Source: Bacteroidetes bacterium UBA6183
GTDB lineage: Bacteria; Bacteroidota; Bacteroidia; UKL13-3
Length of the DNA: 40,875 bases
NCBI GenBank assembly: GCA_002422865.1
Contig: DITN01000093.1
Coordinates: 1 to 40,875 of the forward strand
Reading direction: 5' to 3'
The notes under the pieces are model-generated. The model ran no database searches. It had not been told where the DNA came from and saw only the letters and a list, made by a program, of their open reading frames with translations. Both the position numbers and the translations under genes were made by a program. Below are positions 9,260 to 17,056 of the stretch, piece after piece (within the stretch, counting starts at the first letter, position 1; each line of letters starts with the position of its first letter).

Positions 9260-10522
9260 ATGCCTAAATTTTGGTTACAATATGGTTTTGTTATTTATCT
9301 ATGTGTAGCATTAGCTTCTTGTGGTATGCCGCAAGCCAATAGTGAAAAAGCAAATCAGATAGCCAACAACAAAACAGCAGCTCAAATTTTAGGCGATTCG
9401 AACTACCAAGCCATATGCTACGGTGGTTACCGCAAGCTTACCCGAGATTCGCAACCCAGTATTGAACAGGTAAAAGAGGACCTTAAAATACTTCATGCCA
9501 TGGGCATTAAAATAATACGTACTTACAATACCAAGTATGATGAAGTACGTACTATTTTACAAGCGTTAACTACCCTACAACAAGAAAAACCAAGTATGGA
9601 GATGTATATGATGCTTGGTGCTTGGATTGATTGCGAGCAAGCTTGGACCAATACTCCAAATCATGAAAAGGAAGATGAACAAGCAAACGCTGCCGAAATT
9701 GATAGAGCCGTTAAATTAGCTAATCGGTACCCGCACATTATAAAGATTATATCGGTGGGTAACGAAGCCATGGTGAAATGGGCAACAAACTATCATGTAT
9801 CGCCTGGTATTATTTTAAAATGGGTAAATTATTTGCAGCACTTAAAGAAAGAAAAATCTTTACCACAAGGTGTGTGGGTTACCTCTTCAGATAATTTTGC
9901 TTCGTGGGGAGGTGGTGATACGTCATACCATGTAGCAGATTTAGCTAAATTGTATCAAGCAGTGGATTATGTTTCTATGCATACGTATCCGATGCACGAC
10001 ACCCATTACAATCCGGAGTTTTGGAAATTAAATAAAGCAGAAAAACAATGGAATGAACCAAAACAAATAGACACCTTGCTGGCACGTTCACTGGCATATG
10101 CCCAAAAACAATATTGGAGTGTTCAGCAATACATGAAATCCATTGGAGTTAATAAACCCATACACATTGGTGAAACTGGTTGGGCATCAAGTTCAGATGG
10201 TTTTTATGGAGCTGAAGGTTCGAGAGCTTGTGATGAATATAAGTCGGCTAGGTATAACCACCTCATTAAAAACTGGGCAAACCAACAAAAGATTACTTGT
10301 TTTTATTTCGAAGCATTTGATGAGCAATGGAAAGATGCCAAAAATCCTGCAGGCTCAGAAAATCATTTCGGATTATTTACCATGGATGGTAAAGCCAAGT
10401 ATGCCATTTGGGATAAGGTTGATGCAGGGGTATTTAACGAACTTACAAGAGATGGACATCCGATTGTTAAAACATTTAACGGATCTTTAAACGAACTTAT
10501 AAAAACCATTAAACTACCCTGA
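9260..10522 (+). CDS. GH17 beta-1,3-glucanase/glucosidase, lipoprotein
   Basis: The 420-residue protein has the lipobox LASC (C21) and a GH17 TIM barrel. The acid/base lies in SVGNEAM (E169) and the nucleophile in IHIGETGWAS (E305); other family marks are RTYNTKYD near the start and SMHTYP before the second catalytic strand. Bacterial GH17 enzymes act on beta-1,3-glucan, often releasing short oligosaccharides from chain ends. Here it probably works on the periplasmic or surface side and supplies substrates for the transporter encoded next. The start at 9260 is 4 bases after the phosphorylase stop, which implies tight coupling. Endo versus exo action cannot be read from sequence. Confidence 0.9.
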   Translation: MPKFWLQYGFVIYLCVALASCGMPQANSEKANQIANNKTAAQILGDSNYQAICYGGYRKLTRDSQPSIEQVKEDLKILHAMGIKIIRTYNTKYDEVRTILQALTTLQQEKPSMEMYMMLGAWIDCEQAWTNTPNHEKEDEQANAAEIDRAVKLANRYPHIIKIISVGNEAMVKWATNYHVSPGIILKWVNYLQHLKKEKSLPQGVWVTSSDNFASWGGGDTSYHVADLAKLYQAVDYVSMHTYPMHDTHYNPEFWKLNKAEKQWNEPKQIDTLLARSLAYAQKQYWSVQQYMKSIGVNKPIHIGETGWASSSDGFYGAEGSRACDEYKSARYNHLIKNWANQQKITCFYFEAFDEQWKDAKNPAGSENHFGLFTMDGKAKYAIWDKVDAGVFNELTRDGHPIVKTFNGSLNELIKTIKLP

Positions 10523-10664
10523 CATAATTTAAAGATAGCAATGAACAACAGGACGCTTTTTGTATATTTATACCAGTGTTATTTTTATACATTGTAAGCT
10601 ATCAATTCAATGCATGTTAAATCACCCCAATTAAAAATTTCATAAACAACCATAAGCAAAACGA

Positions 10665-12092
10665 ATGATGCCTGACCAAAACATAATAAACAAAGTTCCA
10701 TTTGGGCAAAAAATTGCCTTTGGACTGGGAATGCTCGCCAATCAAATGTTTCCGGCTGCTTTGGGAATATTTATGGTTGTATTGGTAGAAAACTTAGGTA
10801 TGCCCTCATGGATGTGGGGTATATTGTTTTTTGTTCCCAGAATAGTAGATGCATTTTTTGATCCCATTATGGGATTCATCTCTGATAATACAAAATCGGT
10901 TTGGGGTAGAAGAAGGCAATATGTGTTTATTGGTTCCATTATTATGGGTATTGCATTTATGATTATGTGGCAGTTGTACAGAGAAGACAGTGTTATGTAC
11001 AATTTCGTTTTCTTCCTTACCTTTTCGCTTATCTTTCATATCGGACTATCAATTTTTAGTGTACCCTATGTGGCTATGGGTTATGAGATGAGTGATGATT
11101 TTCATGAACGTACTAGCATCATGGCTATCTCACAATGGATTGGTCAATTTGCATGGGTAATTGCACCTTGGTTTTGGGTAATTATGTATGATACAACATG
11201 GTTTCCAAATGCAGATACCGCCACAAGAACATTGGCCATTTGGATAGGAACCATATTTATGCTGTTGGCCATGGTTCCTGCAATCTTTATCAAAAGTAAA
11301 TCAACCCAATTTGAGGATGCTTTGCAACCACTTACCTCCAAAACTATTGGTGGAAGCTTAAAACAGATTTTAATTAGTTTTAAAGAAGCATTTGCTAATA
11401 AACCCTTTAAAAAACTATGCATAGCAACGTTTCTTATTTATAATGCATTTAACACAGTAGCCGGCTTTACATTTTTTATTATTGTTTATTACCTATTTAA
11501 TGGAGATACCGCTGCTGCCGGTATTTGGCCAACCCTATTTGGATGTGGTGGTGCATTGGCTACCACATTTATTGTTATTCCAATTGTAGCCTGGATGAGT
11601 AAAAAAATGGAGAAAAAAACTACCTTCTTAATTTGTCAAGGCATCTCTATTATTGGATACATATTGTTGTGGTTCTTGTTTATCCCTGGTAAGCCATACT
11701 TGTTTCTAATTGCATTACCATTTTTTTCATTTGGTATCGGCAGTTTATTTACATTAATGATGTCGATGACTGCGGATGTGTGCGACATGGATGAATTAGA
11801 ATCGGGTAAAAGACGCGAAGGTGTTTTTGGTGCAATTTACTGGTGGATGGTAAAGTTTGGCTTTGCCATTGCCGGATTGTTAACCGGTGTAATCATGTCG
11901 GCCGTTGCATTTAAAGCAGGAGCTTCTACACAACCGGAAGGTGCTGTAAACGGTTTAAGGTTATTTTTCTCCGGAGTTCCAATTTTAGGAACATTAACTG
12001 CTTTGTGGGTGATGTGGAATTATGATCTTACTGAAGAAAAAGCCAAAGAAATAAAACAAAAACTAAATGATAGAAAGCTAAATAATAGTTGA
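10665..12092 (+). CDS. MFS sugar:cation symporter, GPH (MelB-like) family
   Basis: A 475-residue integral inner-membrane protein with about 12 hydrophobic segments. The loop after the second segment, D62-AFFDP-IMGFISDNTKSVWGRRR (D66, D74, R82-R84), is the GPH-family signature. A second conserved acidic loop, MTADVCDMDELESGKRREG, sits before the tenth segment. GPH transporters import mono- and oligosaccharides with H+ or Na+. In this locus it would bring laminari-oligosaccharides or glucose to the cytoplasmic phosphorylase. Two adjacent ATG codons open the gene (10665 and 10668). A 142-base gap separates it from the GH17 gene, leaving room for its own promoter (TATATTTA near 10,563 is a weak candidate). 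The following 214 bases hold no convincing terminator. Confidence 0.9.
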   Translation: MMPDQNIINKVPFGQKIAFGLGMLANQMFPAALGIFMVVLVENLGMPSWMWGILFFVPRIVDAFFDPIMGFISDNTKSVWGRRRQYVFIGSIIMGIAFMIMWQLYREDSVMYNFVFFLTFSLIFHIGLSIFSVPYVAMGYEMSDDFHERTSIMAISQWIGQFAWVIAPWFWVIMYDTTWFPNADTATRTLAIWIGTIFMLLAMVPAIFIKSKSTQFEDALQPLTSKTIGGSLKQILISFKEAFANKPFKKLCIATFLIYNAFNTVAGFTFFIIVYYLFNGDTAAAGIWPTLFGCGGALATTFIVIPIVAWMSKKMEKKTTFLICQGISIIGYILLWFLFIPGKPYLFLIALPFFSFGIGSLFTLMMSMTADVCDMDELESGKRREGVFGAIYWWMVKFGFAIAGLLTGVIMSAVAFKAGASTQPEGAVNGLRLFFSGVPILGTLTALWVMWNYDLTEEKAKEIKQKLNDRKLNNS

Positions 12093-12306
12093 TTTTGTTT
12101 TGAGGATAAATGAGCGCTGATTGATAAGCTGCTAACATAAAGTGGCAAATAAAATCTATCCACGCAACTCACCTATCGTCAAAAAACCAAAATTAAGCAG
12201 CACTTGATACGAATAGGTGAAAAGTAAAACTAAACTAATTACTTAGGTTCCTTGTTAGAAAATTTCTTGACTCAAAAAGTATCAACTACAACATTGTTAC
12301 ACATTA
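12093..12306. other. Intergenic gap between convergent transporter and regulator genes
   Basis: This 214-base stretch separates the ends of two convergent genes. I found no gene, no strong hairpin with a T-tract on either strand, and no recognisable repeat. Confidence 0.5.
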
Positions 12307-13032
12307 CTAAAGTTCGAATGAAAAACCATTTTTTTCCAATTGTCGATAACGTTTCTCATCAAATTTGAAAAGTTTAGCTGGTCTATGCGATACATTATCT
12401 TTTAATTCATTAAGCGGTTTTAAGATATTCATCTCAAGAATCTTTTTCCTGAAATTAGATTTATCAAATTTATAACCCAACAGCGCCTCATATAATAACT
12501 GAAGATCCAAAAGAGTAAACTTACTTGGTAACAACTCAAAGCCAATCGGCTTATGCCTTACTTCATCTTTTAAGGTTTCAATACCTTTCAATAAAATTTC
12601 TTGGTGGTCAAAAGCCAATTCCGGTAAATCGTCAATATTAAACCACTCAGCCGATTTTGCCCACGATGAAGCTATGGGATGATAATGAGTACTCTGCACT
12701 AAAGAAAAATAGCCCACTGTTACTACCCTACCTAGAGGATGTCTGCCAACACTTCCGAAAGTATAGAATTGTTTCATGTAAATGTTTTTAACACCCGTAA
12801 GTCTTTCTAGAACATTGTTTGCAGCATCATCCAAATTTTGCTCCGGTTCTACAAGATCACCTATCAATGCCCAATGCCCCCTAAAGGGCTCGGCATCTCT
12901 CTGTATAAGTAACACTTTTATTTGTCCATCATGATACCCAAAAACTACACAATCAACAGATAATCCGAAAGATATGTAATCTTTTAACGGTCTTTTGTAA
13001 TCAGATATATAAAACTGATCAGGTATATTCAT
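12307..13032 (-). CDS. Nudix-related transcriptional regulator (NrtR/AraR-like)
   Basis: With the start at 13,032 the protein has 241 residues: a Nudix-fold sensor at about 20-150 and a C-terminal winged-helix region at about 155-241. Where Nudix hydrolases have REUxEE, this protein reads N73-V-L-E-R-L78, so the catalytic charges are lost; it should bind a ligand without hydrolysing it. In Bacteroidota, proteins of this build (for example the arabinose regulator AraR) control sugar-use genes. It sits between the glucan array and a divergent gene for a secreted binding protein, so it is the obvious local regulator; its ligand may be a sugar or sugar phosphate. An in-frame ATG at 13,059 would add nine residues (MTILYFICV) that do not look like family sequence and lies 5 bases from the candidate operator, so I prefer the internal start. 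Confidence 0.8.
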   Translation of the reverse strand: MNIPDQFYISDYKRPLKDYISFGLSVDCVVFGYHDGQIKVLLIQRDAEPFRGHWALIGDLVEPEQNLDDAANNVLERLTGVKNIYMKQFYTFGSVGRHPLGRVVTVGYFSLVQSTHYHPIASSWAKSAEWFNIDDLPELAFDHQEILLKGIETLKDEVRHKPIGFELLPSKFTLLDLQLLYEALLGYKFDKSNFRKKILEMNILKPLNELKDNVSHRPAKLFKFDEKRYRQLEKNGFSFEL

Positions 13033-13063
13033 GACGCAAATAAAGTATAGAATTGTCATTTTA

Positions 13064-13100
13064 AAAAATACTTATAGTATTATATACTTTAAGTATTTTT
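13064..13100. promoter_or_regulatory. Candidate operator: stacked palindromes in the divergent regulator/binding-protein intergenic region
   Basis: Three overlapping dyads occupy 37 bases: AATACT-TAT-AGTATT (13,067-13,081), ATACTT-T-AAGTAT (13,084-13,096), and an outer pair AAAAATACTTA / TAAGTATTTTT (13,064-13,074 and 13,090-13,100). Similar half-sites (AAGTATA, AATACTT) also lie at 13,043 and 13,127. The position between the regulator and the divergent secreted-protein gene is where an autoregulatory operator is expected. Binding by the regulator is inferred. Confidence 0.6.
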
Positions 13101-13138
13101 CACGATATTGCATTTACAAAAACTAAATACTTCTTAAC

Positions 13139-14968
13139 ATGAAAAAAATTATTACTCTTGGTTTATCCCTATTTACTTTTGGAATAGGATATTCGCAAAA
13201 CGCTCCAATTAATTTTGAAATTGGAGGACAAGGCGCAAACTGGACTTGGACAACATTTGAGAATGACAGCAATCCAGTTTTAGAGGTGGTAAACAATCCA
13301 AGTGCTCTTTCGCCTAACACTTCTAGCAAAGTTGCAAAATTCACTGCACTACAAGCCGGTAGACCTTGGGCAGGGTGTGAGTCACTTAAAGGTTCTGATA
13401 TTGGCACTTTCACTTTATCAGCATCAAACTCAATCGTTAAAATAATGGTATACAAATCTGTTATTAGCGATGTAGGGATCAAATTCGCAACAGACAGTGG
13501 AGCTTCTTCAGGTGAAATTAAAGTTGCTAATACCAAAACAAACGAATGGGAAGAATTAACTTTCGACTTCTCCGGAAAAATCGGTGAACCTTCTTCAACA
13601 GGTATTAGCCAAATCATTATTTTCCCCGACTTTAACTTATCAGGTAGAACAACTAATGTTATTTCTTACTTTGATAATATTACCTTCTCGGCAGGTAATG
13701 CGCTGCCTGAACCAACAGTTGCTGCACAAACACCAACTAAACCGGCTACTGATGTTATATCATTATTCAGTAATGCCTATACCAATGTGAATATTGATAC
13801 ATGGAGAACGTCTTGGTCTGCTGCTACACTTACTGATATGCAAGTTGATTCTAATGATGTAAAAAAATACTCAGGATTAGACTTTGTTGGAATTGAAATG
13901 GTGCAAAACCAAATCAATATCAGCGCTATGGATTTATTCGAATTTGATTTGTGGACTCCTAACTCTACTACATTTAAATTCAAATTAGTTGATTTCGGTG
14001 CTGATGGTGCATTTGGTGGTGGTGACGACAAAGACCATGAATTATCTGTAACGCCAACTTTAAATGGATGGAATCATATTTCAGTACCAATTGCCAATTT
14101 TACAGGTCTTACCTCTAAATCAAACATAGCACAACTTATTTTTGCAAGTGTTCCTTCTGGTACTTCCATTGTTTATATTGACAATATCATGTTTAGTAAG
14201 GCACCAGTTTATGCTGAACCAACTGTTGCTGCGCCAACACCAACTAAATTAGCAGCTGATGTAATTTCTTTATTTAGTAATGCATATAACAACGTAACTG
14301 TTGATACTTGGAGAACTTCATGGTCTGCAGCAACACTTAACGAAATACAAGTTGCATCAAATGATGTAAAAAAATATTCAGCATTAGATTTTGTTGGAAT
14401 TGAAACCGTAGCAAACCAAATAAACGCAAGCACAATGGATTCATTTGAGTTTGATTTATGGACTCCTAATTCAACAACATTTAAATATAAATTAGTTGAC
14501 TTCGGTGCTGATGGTGCATTTGGAGGTGGTGATGATAAAGAACACGAGCTAACTTTAACGCCAACTTTAAATGCATGGAATCACGTAGCGGTTTCTCTTG
14601 CTGATTTTACAGGATTAACGACCAAATCAAATATTGCACAATTAGTTTTTGCAAGTGTTCCTTCGGGCACATCAATCGTTTACATCGATAATGTATTGTT
14701 TAGTAAAAAAATGCAAACAGGTTTAGCTTCTACTAAAACAGAGAACGTAGGTGTTTTTCCTAATCCTGCAAACAAATCTTTCACAATAACTTCAGCTAAC
14801 GCTATTCAAGAGATAACCATATATAATACTTTAGGTCAAGCAGTGTTAAGCAACTCAACAAATTCAAATAATATAAACGTGGATATTGCTACATTACCTA
14901 ACGGTATTTATACCATCAAAGCAACTATTAATGGTGTAGATACCTTTAATAAACTTGTAAAAGAATAG
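13139..14968 (+). CDS. T9SS-secreted multi-module glycan-binding-type protein
   Basis: The protein has 609 residues. Residues 1-19 are a signal peptide (GIGYSQ end). Residues about 20-188 form one CBM-like beta-sandwich. Two tandem modules of 169 residues start at E191 and E360 and are roughly 80% identical to each other; the shared module also forms the C-terminus of the lipoprotein at 3454. From about V537 the sequence is a type A T9SS sorting domain: FPNPANKSF, ITIYNTLGQ, LPNGIYTIK and a terminal LVKE. No catalytic motif is seen, so it probably binds glucan at the surface or is released. It is divergent from the Nudix-type regulator with stacked palindromes between them. A strong terminator follows 23 bases after the stop. 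Secretion route is confident; ligand is inferred from context. Confidence 0.85.
   Translation: MKKIITLGLSLFTFGIGYSQNAPINFEIGGQGANWTWTTFENDSNPVLEVVNNPSALSPNTSSKVAKFTALQAGRPWAGCESLKGSDIGTFTLSASNSIVKIMVYKSVISDVGIKFATDSGASSGEIKVANTKTNEWEELTFDFSGKIGEPSSTGISQIIIFPDFNLSGRTTNVISYFDNITFSAGNALPEPTVAAQTPTKPATDVISLFSNAYTNVNIDTWRTSWSAATLTDMQVDSNDVKKYSGLDFVGIEMVQNQINISAMDLFEFDLWTPNSTTFKFKLVDFGADGAFGGGDDKDHELSVTPTLNGWNHISVPIANFTGLTSKSNIAQLIFASVPSGTSIVYIDNIMFSKAPVYAEPTVAAPTPTKLAADVISLFSNAYNNVTVDTWRTSWSAATLNEIQVASNDVKKYSALDFVGIETVANQINASTMDSFEFDLWTPNSTTFKYKLVDFGADGAFGGGDDKEHELTLTPTLNAWNHVAVSLADFTGLTTKSNIAQLVFASVPSGTSIVYIDNVLFSKKMQTGLASTKTENVGVFPNPANKSFTITSANAIQEITIYNTLGQAVLSNSTNSNNINVDIATLPNGIYTIKATINGVDTFNKLVKE
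13709..14203 (+). repeat. Tandem module copy 1 (about 169 codons)
   Basis: This copy codes from EPTVAAQTPTK to about the end of YIDNIMFSK. At protein level it is about 80% identical to copy 2 with no indels, while many codons differ at third positions, so the duplication is not recent and the module sequence has been kept by selection. Confidence 0.85.
14216..14710 (+). repeat. Tandem module copy 2 (about 169 codons)
   Basis: This copy codes from EPTVAAPTPTK to YIDNVLFSK and directly follows copy 1. The Gly/Asp-rich GADGAFGGGDDK stretch is identical in both copies and may be a metal- or ligand-binding loop. Confidence 0.85.
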
Positions 14969-14991
14969 TAACAAAGATTGACTTAATAACG

Positions 14992-15025
14992 AGGGCGGTT
15001 AGAAAATCTAACCGCCCTTTTTATT
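14992..15025 (+). terminator. Rho-independent terminator after the secreted binding protein
   Basis: A perfect 12-bp stem (14,992-15,003 with 15,007-15,018, AGGGCGGTTAGA and complement) with loop AAA is followed by TTTTATTTT. Confidence 0.9.
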
Positions 15026-15129
15026 TTACTAAATAACAGTTTTGATACTATTAGTTTGCTAAGCAGTTATTTACAATGTATTACCTATTGCAGCTACTAA
15101 TAAGGTAAAAATTGCTATAAAAGTAAAAA

Positions 15130-15261
15130 CGCGTTAGGGTTAGAGCGGAAAGCCCGGAATGAAGCGCAGCGAAATGAGGACTTGAAGCGATAGCCCCGAA
15201 GAGAATTCGGGATTTTCAACCCGACCCCGAGTGTAGCTCAGCGTAACCTCGGGGGAACGCA
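15130..15261. repeat. G+C-rich structured intergenic element
   Basis: About 130 bases much richer in G+C than the AT-rich flanks, with no coding sense. Visible pairings are an outer GCGTT (15,131-15,135) with AACGC (15,256-15,260), GGTTA (15,138-15,142) with TAACC (15,244-15,248), a hairpin CCCGAA-N5-TTCGGG (15,195-15,211) and CCCCGAG (15,225-15,231) with CTCGGGG (15,248-15,254). The phrases GGACTTGAAGCG and ATAGCCC recall dispersed intergenic repeats I remember from other Bacteroidota; this is recollection, not a search. It could be a repeat element or a structured RNA. Only one copy is in this window. Confidence 0.6.
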
Positions 15262-15316
15262 CTAATAAAACAACAAGATAATAACTGTCCCCCCAAGTGT
15301 ACCCTGAAGATTTCGG

Positions 15317-15360
15317 GCATAAAAAAACCGCTTGAAATTATTCATTATCAAGCGGTTTTA
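15317..15360 (-). terminator. Terminator of tRNA-Leu
   Basis: On the minus strand AAAACCGCTTGA pairs with TCAAGCGGTTTT (12 bp; 15,348-15,359 with 15,324-15,335) around a 12-base loop and is followed by further T residues. It lies just past the 3' end of the tRNA. Confidence 0.85.
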
Positions 15361-15364
15361 AATG

Positions 15365-15444
15365 TACCCAGAGCCGGAATCGAACCGGCATGATTTCTCG
15401 CTAGTGTTTGAGACTAGTGCGTCTACCAGTTCCGCCATCTGGGC
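15365..15444 (-). tRNA. tRNA-Leu (anticodon CAA)
   Basis: The acceptor stem GCCCAGA pairs with TCTGGGT (one G-T wobble), the anticodon loop CTCAAAC is closed by CTAGT/ACTAG and gives anticodon CAA (reads UUG), and the T arm is GCCGG-TTCGATT-CCGGC. The variable arm is extended, as expected for a type II tRNA. The 3' CCA is not encoded (the discriminator A is followed by CAT). A good promoter and terminator flank it. Confidence 0.95.
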
Positions 15445-15476
15445 ATTTTGGCAACGACTGTTACCGTAGCGGGTTG

Positions 15477-15506
15477 CAAATATAAGCAAAGTTTTTTTTG
15501 TGCAAA
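15477..15506 (-). promoter_or_regulatory. Promoter of tRNA-Leu (TTTG-N18-TATATTTG)
   Basis: On the minus strand TTTG (15,503-15,506) and TATATTTG (15,477-15,484) are spaced 18 bases apart, matching the Bacteroidota -33/-7 pattern. The tRNA 5' end lies 33 bases downstream. Confidence 0.75.
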
Positions 15507-15626
15507 GTTTTTTATCATTTCAACAGTAACCTTTTAATAATCAATTGCAATAGCGTGTTTGCCTTGCACATACACGTGCTTTTGTGTATGCAGTAACCCG
15601 ATAAAAGTGTATTATTGTTCACGTTC

Positions 15627-16649
15627 ATGAACAAAAATTTAACAGACGGTATCAATTTTTTATCGAAGCTAAACAACAAACGTATTTGGAATTACGTGAA
15701 GTTGATGGCCAGCTATTACATATCTAAAACTACCGGAAAGGCTTTTGTAAATGCCAAACCTACCAGCCTGGAGATTGAACCTACTACCAGCTGTAACCTG
15801 CGCTGCCCACAGTGCCCAAGTGGTTTACGTGAATTCACACGTAACACGGGCATGCTGGATTTACCGTTGTACAAAAAAATAATTGACGAAACACATCAGG
15901 AGTTGGTTTGGTTGATTCTGTATTTTCAAGGTGAACCTTTTTTAAACAAACAGTTTTTAGAGTTTGTTAAATACGCGGCTCAAAAAAATATTTACACCGC
16001 TACCAGCAGCAACGCACATTATTTTACGGATGATATGGCCAAAGCTACGGTTGAAAGCGGTTTAGACAGGTTGATTATTTCTATTGACGGTACCACACAA
16101 GATACTTATAGCAAATACCGCATTGGCGGCAATGTGGAGAAAGTAATTGAGGGCACTGAACGTTTGTTGTACTGGAAGAAAAAACTGAACCGCAAAACGC
16201 CTCATATTATTTGGCAGTTTATTGTGTTTAAACACAACGAACAGCAATTGCCCGAGATAAAAAAATTGGCTAAACAAGTTGGGGTGGATGAGTTGGGCAT
16301 TAAAACTGCACAAATTTACGATTACCAAACCAGCGATAATTTTATACCTGAAAACAAAGATTTAAGTCGGTACGAAAAATTACCTGATGGTTTGTACCAA
16401 ATAAAAAACAAACTGCTAAACCAATGTTGGCGCATGTGGCGTGGCAGCGTAATTACTTGGGATGGCCTTGTGGTGCCTTGTTGTTTTGACAAAGATGCCA
16501 CACACCGTTTTGGTGATGTGAGTACACAAACGTTTAGCGAAGTGTGGCACAGCGATAAGTACAATAATTTTAGAAACGCCATTTTAAAAAGCCGCAAGGA
16601 AATTGACATTTGTACCAACTGCACCGAAGGAACAAAAGTTTGGAATTGA
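15627..16649 (+). CDS. Radical SAM/SPASM-domain protein
   Basis: The 340-residue protein carries the radical SAM CxxxCxxC motif CNLRCPQC (C56, C60, C63) at the start of a partial TIM barrel, followed by FQGEPFLN (the GGEP-like SAM contact). The C-terminus has SPASM-type cysteines for auxiliary Fe-S clusters: CWRMWRG, VPCCFD and ICTNC. Proteins of this type modify peptides or carry out unusual redox chemistry; the substrate here is not known and no precursor-peptide gene is visible beside it. I chose ATG 15,627; an upstream in-frame TTG at 15,615 overlaps a promoter-like TATTATTG. A VOC-family gene follows after 23 bases and may be co-transcribed. Confidence 0.88.
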   Translation: MNKNLTDGINFLSKLNNKRIWNYVKLMASYYISKTTGKAFVNAKPTSLEIEPTTSCNLRCPQCPSGLREFTRNTGMLDLPLYKKIIDETHQELVWLILYFQGEPFLNKQFLEFVKYAAQKNIYTATSSNAHYFTDDMAKATVESGLDRLIISIDGTTQDTYSKYRIGGNVEKVIEGTERLLYWKKKLNRKTPHIIWQFIVFKHNEQQLPEIKKLAKQVGVDELGIKTAQIYDYQTSDNFIPENKDLSRYEKLPDGLYQIKNKLLNQCWRMWRGSVITWDGLVVPCCFDKDATHRFGDVSTQTFSEVWHSDKYNNFRNAILKSRKEIDICTNCTEGTKVWN

Positions 16650-16672
16650 AAAGTAATTTAACAACCACCCAT

Positions 16673-17056
16673 ATGAAAAAAGTAATTGGCATAGGCGGTA
16701 TTTTCTTTAAATCTAAAGATCCAAAAGCACTAAGTGCTTGGTACGAAACGCACCTTGGTTTAACAAACCCGGGATGGGGAGCCATGTTAAATCCTGATGA
16801 AATTAAACAACACTTTCCGGAAAGCTACCAACTTTGGAGTCCGTTTAAAGAAGACACCACTTACTTTGAACCGAGCAAACAATCGTTTATGCTTAATTTA
16901 ATTGTTGCCGATTTACATGCTTTATTAGCTGAATTGCGTAAAGAAGGTGTGGATGTTATGGAGAAAACGGAAGAAAGTGAATTTGGTAAGTTTGGTTGGT
17001 GCATGGACCCTGAAGGCAATAAAATTGAACTTTGGGAACCACCTCAAAAAAGCTAG
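16673..17056 (+). CDS. VOC-superfamily (glyoxalase/bleomycin-resistance-like) protein
   Basis: The 127-residue protein has a paired beta-alpha-beta-beta-beta arrangement: an opening MKKVIGIGGIFFKSKDP-type strand and helix (ALSAWYETHLGL), and a closing FGKFGWCMDPEGNKIELWEP, where the final E is a typical metal ligand. Substrate cannot be assigned. An in-frame upstream extension would overlap the radical SAM gene and starts with TTG; ATG 16,673 begins exactly at the conserved domain. The gene ends at a palindromic CTAG that also supplies the stop codon of the convergent transporter gene. Confidence 0.85.
   Translation: MKKVIGIGGIFFKSKDPKALSAWYETHLGLTNPGWGAMLNPDEIKQHFPESYQLWSPFKEDTTYFEPSKQSFMLNLIVADLHALLAELRKEGVDVMEKTEESEFGKFGWCMDPEGNKIELWEPPQKS

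Noticed and set aside
15569..15590. CATACAC-N8-GTGTATG hairpin before the radical SAM gene
   Set aside because: Seven-base arms in a short promoter region may be chance; no regulator or T-tract to link it to.
15627..17056. RiPP-type cluster around the radical SAM/SPASM protein
   Set aside because: No short precursor-peptide gene, peptidase or dedicated transporter was found beside it; a VOC protein alone is not enough.
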